This document shows positions 57,701 to 64,000 of a DNA stretch of 64,000 nt, in pieces. Position 1 is the first letter of the stretch. Every line of letters begins with the position of its first letter. This stretch comes from Lichenostomus cassidix (lineage: Eukaryota; Chordata; Aves; Passeriformes; Meliphagidae). The stretch is taken from positions 6,202,293-6,266,292 of the forward strand of contig CM039210.1 in assembly GCA_008360975.2 (NCBI GenBank). The letters run 5' to 3'. The position numbers and the translations under genes were made by a program. The notes under the pieces were generated by a model. The model was not told the DNA's origin and ran no database searches. It was given only the letters and a program-made list of their open reading frames with translations.

Positions 57701-58470
57701 GCAGGGAGAGAAGCATCTTTCCTTATCCTAGGGCAGGGATTAAACTTCCTAAAATTCTGCTCATCCTCTCAATATCAGAATAAATCATTCTTTGTGCTCA
57801 TTCAAGTGTCTCAGCCCTCAGAGCATGCCTGGGAGAAGCACTGGGAACAAACCGCTCAAGGAACTTTACAGTCACCTTTTGGCTTCATAACAAAAACAAT
57901 GCTCAAGGGTTTTGACCTCAAAGTGTCTGCTCATGTGTAAACTGGTCACAGCAGATAGAGTTCAGAGAGAACAAATTATGTTAATTATAATGTAATTATG
58001 ATATTATACAGCAGCAAAGCCTCTCATTAGTCCTCCTTGATTTCAATCAGATGATCAGAAATAAGGTCCGAGTGGGTACGTGTGAATGCTCAAATGAGAA
58101 CAGGGAGTACTGAGCTTTAGCTTGTGCCCTTGGAATGGTACTGAGATCAGAACTGCCTTGCACGATGCACCGAGTTCATTTCTTACATCACACAAAATCA
58201 GTAATTCAACTGATGGCTGACCTGTTTTCCAGTGTCTTCTTCACTAGACAGAGGATACCTTTGGGATACTGCTTGCCAGACCAAACAAATCTACATAAAA
58301 TAACAATGCCTGTTGACACAGCAACTAAAATATAATACACATTTGTGACCAAGTATCCCATACTTGAAATCGAGCCTCTTTGAGCTTGACTTCAACTAGT
58401 CTTCAGTCTATCATCCAGGCAAGTTCCAACCCAGTGCTCTCAATCCAAACACAATTGAAATATTCAGAAT
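54794..58470. other. Unassigned intergenic sequence
   Basis: About 3.7 kb, AT-rich, the longest stretch of the window free of any element I recognise. Short minus-strand frames (for example 56566-56778) have no known relative. Confidence 0.4.
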
Positions 58471-59530
58471 GTTACTTGGACACTGATTCTTTTCCTGCCT
58501 CCACCTCTTTTTTAAGCAGATAATTTTGAAGCTGTTTTCTCTCCCTCTTTCTAATAGGACTTCTTGCTATTGGCAAATAAGTATTTTGGAAAAAATCCTC
58601 TTTAATATTCTTCCTCAGGGCCTCAGAAGAGCATAGTGTTTTCTCTACATTTAACAAATATGGCTGCTATTTTTCATGCAAAACTCCACTAACTTTGGAT
58701 TTAAGCATTTTTAGAATAAAATCAGGAGACAAAGAAGTCTTGCAGAGTTTCAGTAAGTCAAACTCTGCTAAGTCCCTAAAAATTACCTCCCTCTTCTCAA
58801 AAACTCACAACAAAACACCTTCACTCCACAGGAAGAGGTGTCCTATTTGCTGAGGAGCACTTGAACACTCACAAGGATTGTCTGAGAAATTGAAGAAAAA
58901 GCAAAATTGTCTTCTTCAGAATCAAAATTCATGTAGATATTACAGCAAACCTCTTCCCACAGAGGTTATGTTTTTTTCATTACTATTTATTTATTTTTAA
59001 GACTATTTCTCCTTGTGGTCAGTAACAGTCTCTTCTACCCAGTGCCAGGCTGCAGGACAAATTTTGTAGGTTCTTCAGTTTTGAACTCAAGTTACTTCTA
59101 AAAGGACTATGCTGAGCCTTAGCTTTGACAACAAGAGATGCAAAACTAGATTTGTGCTCCCCTTAGCCCAATTTCCATTAAGTCTGCTCCTGTGCTCCAA
59201 CAACTCTTTCGGTGCTGTAACAAAAGGAAAACTGATTTTATGGTCTTTAACTAGCAAATAGCTGGTAAGGGTGCTTTTGTGACTGCATAACACTGCTGAA
59301 GGTATCGGTCACTCATTTTTTTCAGCTCCGCCACTTTTCCTGTTCTATTAAACCTCAGTATTTCTCAGACCTGTCTCTTTGCCCATTTTCATTTCATACA
59401 CTGGACAAACCTCAAAGTCTGAGTACATTATGAAGACATTTTCCCTCACATCAGTACTAACATCAGCATTGCTAATAGCTGTGGTTTTTCCTCCCACTGG
59501 ACTCTCAGACTTCTGAAGCTGTAAAAGAAA
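58471..59530 (-). pseudogene. Possible decayed coding sequence, unidentified
   Basis: The minus strand offers an acceptor-like TTTTTTTCTTTTACAG at about 59522-59537. A 56-codon frame follows, and further down there is a 103-codon stretch (58471-58785) broken by a single TAG that ends ARSPIRKRERKQLQNYLLKK...VSK and a TAA. The pieces lie in different frames with stops between. Lys/Glu/Ser-rich composition and an SP-R-K motif look protein-like. I do not recognise the family, and chance frames in AT-rich DNA remain a real alternative. Confidence 0.25.
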
Positions 59531-59639
59531 AAAATAGCGTACTTATCTAGAAGGGGATTATTATTCCTAAATTAATGTTATAATTTCCAAGGCTTACCTA
59601 CAAAAAGAGGAAAGATGCGGGTGTATGAATGTACACCTC

Positions 59640-59970
59640 TAATAAAAGACAAGAGGGAACTCACGACACGGCTCAATATGAGATATAAAGCAAGCTCCAT
59701 TTATTTCACAGTATCAGAGACTTATATACTGTTACAATGTTTCTATTTATAGTTACACAGGTTACAATCTACATTGCATTCCATTCTCACACATTTAGAG
59801 ATCCTCCTTAGTTACTCCTTATGATTCTCATGAATTTCTCTCACAGCTCAGAGGCACAGCTGTGACCTTCAGGTGTTTTTCTCACGACACTTTGCTAGGA
59901 CTTTACTGAGGCCTTGTTCAGCTTGTTCAACTAACATAAGTTTTGCTGGTACAAACTTTATTTTCCAACA
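59640..59970 (-). mobile_element. 331-bp solo LTR with TG...TA ends, 6-bp TSD
   Basis: On the minus strand it runs TGTTGGAAAATAAAG...TTGTCTTTTATTA and is flanked by the exact 6-bp duplication CACCTC (59634-59639 and 59971-59976). It is clearly related to the provirus LTR at 12845: both share TGTTGGAAAA, a TATATAAGTCTC box and TTTATATCTCATATTGAG. Confidence 0.9.
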
Positions 59971-60096
59971 CACCTCAGTGCTATAGATGCATCTTTTGTG
60001 CAAACCAGGATCCTGTTAGGTATGTCTAGTCTGGAGGTGGACAATCTCCAGAGCAACCACAGTCCTTCCCAACCCAGAGCCTGCAACAGTGCTCAA

Positions 60097-60532
60097 TGTG
60101 ATAGATAAGGATTGATTCTCTAAATCGCAACAGGAAAACAGGGCCCCCACGGGCCAAAGACCTCCTGCTGGCATAAGCAGAACTTAAGCATCCTGTTTAC
60201 ACAAGGCTTATACAAAACTTGCAAGGTTTAGGAAGAAGGGCAGGCTGTGAACATGACTACGACCTTTTGGAAGGCAGCGGCGGACCCTCTAGCAACAGCA
60301 ACAGACTACGCAGACACAGCCTTATCTCCAGCAAATGACACGTAACCCGGAAAAAGGGACTGCATAAAACCTCGGCACACACAAACCTCTGCGCGGTGTG
60401 TCTTAGGCAGAGCAAAGGAGCCTGCCTAGCCCGCCCAGCGCTGCTTTGACCTGTATCCGCTTGCTTGAATAAATTACAAATTACTGAATTGGAATTGTCT
60501 CTGATTGACTTATTGAGACCCAATTTATAACA
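60097..60532 (+). mobile_element. 436-bp solo LTR, 5-bp TSD
   Basis: TGTGATAGATAAGG...CCAATTTATAACA with the exact 5-bp duplication CTCAA (60092-60096 and 60533-60537). GCATAAAACC near 60363 and GAATAAATT near 60467 give a + orientation. Confidence 0.9.
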
Positions 60533-60537
60533 CTCAA

Positions 60538-61375
60538 CAGTCCTCCCATACTTTTAAGAGAGCTTAGCTCCTCAGATGCATAACAGTTCCTTATCCAAAG
60601 TACAGTTTCATTTGTTCCCCACTACAAATCCATTTTTTTTTCCAGATCCTTCTCTACCAAAGTCAGTTCTCTTTGCTATTTAGCAGACCATTTACAAAAA
60701 TATATAGCAACTAATTCTGAAGTCCTTTCTCCATTACTGCACAGCAGTCTAGGTAGTGATCATTTATTCAATCCTCAAGTGGACCTTGTTAAGCTTTTAC
60801 CAATCTATGATTGCAGCAGAGATCAGCCCAAGCTCCATCTGCCTTTGCTAGCTTTAGAACCAAGCATGTGAGGAAGCACAGCACAGATGCACAGCACAAC
60901 TATCTGTACACAACTTGGCTCAGGTCCATAAGAAATTTCACTAGGACCTGTACCTGAACAAACATTCCCTCTGACCGTGTGCAGTCCTTCTCCACATGGT
61001 ATTACTCAGCAGAGTAATTTTTCATTCAGTTCACAAATCTCAGTACTGCCTGCCACTATTGGCAAGATCAATTTTGCTGTTCTTAGAACTTCAGTATGAT
61101 CAAATCTTGTTCCTCTCCTGAGAAGCCCACCTCTGCTGCCTGAGGCTTTTTTTAACCACAGGCACCATCAGTGATTCCACAAGAAAAAAAAAAATACACT
61201 AACACCTGGCTGTGAAAGTCCTGGGGAGTCCATGCTAAATAACCTCCACCTAAATCCCAACTTAAGCACACCTTTTTCTCAGCTTTACTTTGTGATTTCT
61301 ACAGATCAACTTTTCAAGGACATGCAATACAAACAGAAGAGACAGGACTTCTGAAGTGGTTTTAAATTCATAATG
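60538..61375. other. Unassigned intergenic sequence
   Basis: No element, exon or RNA gene recognised. Confidence 0.4.
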
Positions 61376-61381
61376 CATTAG

Positions 61382-62122
61382 TGTTGGCGTTTGAATTGGG
61401 GACTCAGCCTGGTTCATGCAAAGTCTCCTTTATTGTACAGAAAACATCATGGTTTTATACTGTTACAAAATATAACTTTAACCGTTACGTTTTGCTTTCT
61501 TAATATCAGAGATGATCGCCTGCCGAGACACGGAGGCTTGACAATCCAATATGGATTTACTACAAGCTTCGGTTTATTGATTTACAGCATACAATTTTAT
61601 AGTGTAGTTAACTAAATCATGCATATTCTGTAATCATACAATACTATTGGTTATATACTTCCACGCCCTAAGTTTGGCTACTTGCCTTAACATGTATCTA
61701 TGTTTATCTATAATGCCTGATTTCTGCATATTTGTTACCAATTAACGCATTCTCGACGGCTCCCACGACTTCTATGTTGCAGGAAAGTCATGGTGACCTA
61801 GATCGCTGATTGGATGCAGGTCTCTAATTAATAGTTGGCTGAATATGGCTATTGTTAAGAAGCGGCTTGTTAAGTGTTAAGAAACAGCTTATTTAAGTCT
61901 GTATGTTCTTTTTCTATTAGCTAATTCCCCACAATCGCCATCATCTCTGTTTAACTTCTCTTGCTAATCACCTATGCAAAAGGTAAATATAGTCTTGCCT
62001 CAATCAGTGTCTTGCCCCTGCCAGGGGCTATTCAGCTAAGCCTCCCAAATGTCTCACATTAGCAGATAACAAAAGACTTCTGCAGCTGCAACCTTCAGGC
62101 AGCTTCCACCCAAACTCTCACA
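61382..62122 (-). mobile_element. Solo LTR with a nested solo LTR, 6-bp TSD
   Basis: TGTTGGCGTTTGAATTGG...CAAACTCTCACA with the exact 6-bp duplication CATTAG (61376-61381 and 62123-62128). A minus-strand CAATAAAGG lies near 61431. Without the insert at 61521-61933 and its duplication it is 322 bp. Confidence 0.9.
61521..61933 (-). mobile_element. 413-bp solo LTR nested in the preceding LTR, 6-bp TSD
   Basis: TGCCGAGACACGGAGG...TAATTCCCCACA with the exact 6-bp duplication ATCGCC (61515-61520 and 61934-61939). A minus-strand AATAAACCG lies at about 61572. It is younger than the LTR it splits. Confidence 0.92.
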
Positions 62123-62351
62123 CATTAGTTTTATTTCAAAGTAATTTATTTATCTGGACAATTTAGGCATATCTGTATACTACTCCCTGTCCAACTGCTT
62201 TGTATCTCTGAAGAGTTCTGAGTGTATGCCAAATAAACCCTGGGGGGGGTCTGAAATTCCCTGGTCCAGGGTATGGCTCTACAGCTTGACCTGCCTATAC
62301 TCCAGCTTCCTTGGAAATTGGCCATATACTCCAACCTCCCTGTGTAGTTAC

Positions 62352-63071
62352 TGTAGCAGGACTTCCCCTCTGCCACAGAAGAGCTTATCCGTTCTGTCTG
62401 TCAACTGGTGCTTAGCTCAGGGCATCTTCCCCCTCACATGAATTGGTGAGATAACCCAAGACAGACATCTGTCTGGTAGTGAGTTATCTCTGGTGCCAGG
62501 GAGGTGGCATTCCCAGCTGACAATAAACATCTTGCCTTGAGAGCAGAATGAAGGGAGATAAGCCTTAAATTTCTGACTGACAGACAATTCACTTTACAAA
62601 TTATAAAAGATACACAAAACTTTCACAAAGCAAAAGTCTTCTGCATACTCCCTGGAAACGTGTAGGGCTTCTCCCCAAAGTTTGGATGCAAACTTCATGG
62701 TTACACTTCCAGAAGTTGAGTGAAAGGGCTCTATGTGTATTCCATCATCAATTCGGTGGTAAGTTACATTGACTCCTAATCTATACTATTTCTTTGCTAG
62801 CTGTAATATAGGTACCTTTATTGTGCACTATTTATGTACCTAGTAGTAGTTCTTTTGTTTATCCTGTGTAGTAAGTAGTCTGTTTAAAGTCTTATGTCTG
62901 TTAATCCTGTGTCTATTCAATAAATACTTCATTATACAATAGACCTAATCAGCCATTCTTAAGAACTTGAGAACAAGAGCAATTTGGAGTGCAGGCCACC
63001 TCAAACAGAGCTACTGCCAGAAATCTGAGCTTAAGGCTGGACTTGTCTTAGCTCTCACTCCATTCATAACA
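62352..63071 (+). mobile_element. Solo LTR, family C, 5-bp TSD
   Basis: TGTAGCAGGACTTCCCC...CCATTCATAACA with the exact 5-bp duplication GTTAC (62347-62351 and 63072-63076). TATAAAAG lies near 62604 and CAATAAATAC near 62920. It is the sister of 40835-41580, with shared R-U5 (ACAATAGACCTAATC). Confidence 0.9.
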
Positions 63072-63076
63072 GTTAC

Positions 63077-63492
63077 TCCTTGATCAAAGGTGACCAACTG
63101 CCTAGACAACTCATCTTAAAGAATAAATACAAACAGATGGAGAACACCCATCTCTTTATCCAAAGATAAACTGCAAATGCTGGCAACCTAAGTTTAATAA
63201 TCTTCTATGCTTGGTACCACAAGAGCCGTTCTCAGAATTCTACTTCAAAATGAAAAGGCAAATAAGCAAGACATGAAAGCAAAGATAAGTTTTAAAATAA
63301 AACAAAATTTGCAGCCTCAGGTAAACATTGCTCTTAAGCTCAATTAATGAGGCATACATAAAATTTTTGATACCTTACTATAGCTTTAGAGAAGCAAATA
63401 GAGCAAAAATCCTGCTGTTAACAGAAAAATCAAGTGACAGAAGCTTTGTTTCAACTTCCTCTGTTGAAAATTAAAAACCAGTAGGGCTGGAG
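63077..63492. other. Unassigned intergenic sequence
   Basis: AT-rich, nothing recognised. Confidence 0.4.
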
Positions 63493-64000
63493 TGTTGCGG
63501 TTTGAAGGATGTTATAGCAGACCTTACCGAGGGCGTCTCTGCCCAGCCCAGTTCAGCGCCTCAGTGCACCAAACTCTCCTGGTCACTGCACTCTCACCGG
63601 CTGGGGAGCCGTAAGGCTAGCCTGGTTTCGTCTGCTTTCACAACCGGCGGTGATTAAGGAGGCGAGGAGGGTCAACACATCGTGTCCATGGAAGGTTTTA
63701 TTCATATGGCTGCAACAGAGGCCAAAGGCCTCCCCTGGTGCACAGACCATGTGCATAGACCACACGTGCATAGACATGTGTGCATAGACTCCATGCTGCA
63801 TAGACACACGGGGAGCATAGACATCCACATGCACAGACAGCGTATGTGTGTAGACAACAAGAGGGTGGAAGGTGGAGGGTGAGGGATTTTATAGGGAAAC
63901 AGAGAGGGGCGGGGACAGCACACTGGCCCAGTGACCTCTGGGCACAGGGGCAGTACATGGGCGGAGTTAGGGTACAGGAACCAATAGGGAAAACCCAAGG
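63493..64000 (-). mobile_element. LTR, same family as 32006-32880, cut by window end
   Basis: It starts TGTTGCGGTTTG. The minus strand has TATAAAA (63887-63893) and AATAAA (63697-63702). The far end lies beyond the window, so its target duplication cannot be seen. Confidence 0.85.
63740..63856. repeat. GCATAGAC minisatellite in the LTR R region
   Basis: Five exact GCATAGAC units, plus GCACAGAC and GTAGAC variants, spaced 13-21 bp apart. They lie between the TATA box and the poly(A) signal of the minus-strand LTR. The sister LTR has GCAAAGAC units at the same place (about 32282-32310). Confidence 0.75.

Noticed and set aside
22000..64000. Expected downstream neighbour SNX24
   Set aside because: I looked for its first PX-domain exon and did not see it. 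Either it lies beyond the window or the order differs here.

Overview
The window is vertebrate nuclear DNA, almost certainly from a bird. It is packed with CR1 LINEs ending in the (ATTCTRTG)n tail typical of avian CR1. It also holds avian-style endogenous retroviruses (ERVs), including one with a tRNA-Trp-like primer-binding site as in avian alpharetroviruses. There are no bacterial features. The one host gene I can identify is the 3' end of SNX2 (sorting nexin 2): five coding exons on the + strand between 11795 and 21079. SNX2 is, from memory, Z-linked in chicken. The very heavy, nested LTR load would suit a W-linked copy or a repeat-rich part of Z, but that is inference.

Layout. 211-2760: remains of a minus-strand ERV (protease, integrase, env scraps, GC-rich 3' LTR). 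3130-10757: a near full-length + strand CR1, an inverted second CR1 and further CR1 3' ends, broken by two solo LTRs. 10758-21490: the SNX2 3' part. Its first visible intron holds an LTR that contains a (TG)n tract, which contains a young gag-only provirus. 21576-28150: an ERV env/3' LTR scrap and a near full-length minus-strand CR1 holding two solo LTRs. 29564-35244: more LTRs, including one CR1 tail split by an LTR that is itself split by two others. 36631-42012: a minus-strand class I (gamma-like) ERV with gag, protease, RT, RNase H and integrase but no env. 42013-64000: mostly sequence I cannot assign, with CR1 tails and about twelve solo LTRs.

Most solo LTR boundaries were fixed by exact target-site duplications (TSDs) flanking TG...CA-type ends, so they are firmer than similarity alone. 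Three LTRs with exact 6-bp TSDs share unusual TG...TA ends, the most interesting structural signal here. The genes do not form a system: this is one host gene tail in a graveyard of retroelements. I see no CRISPR, operon or defence-like cassette, and nothing that looks like a new multi-gene system.
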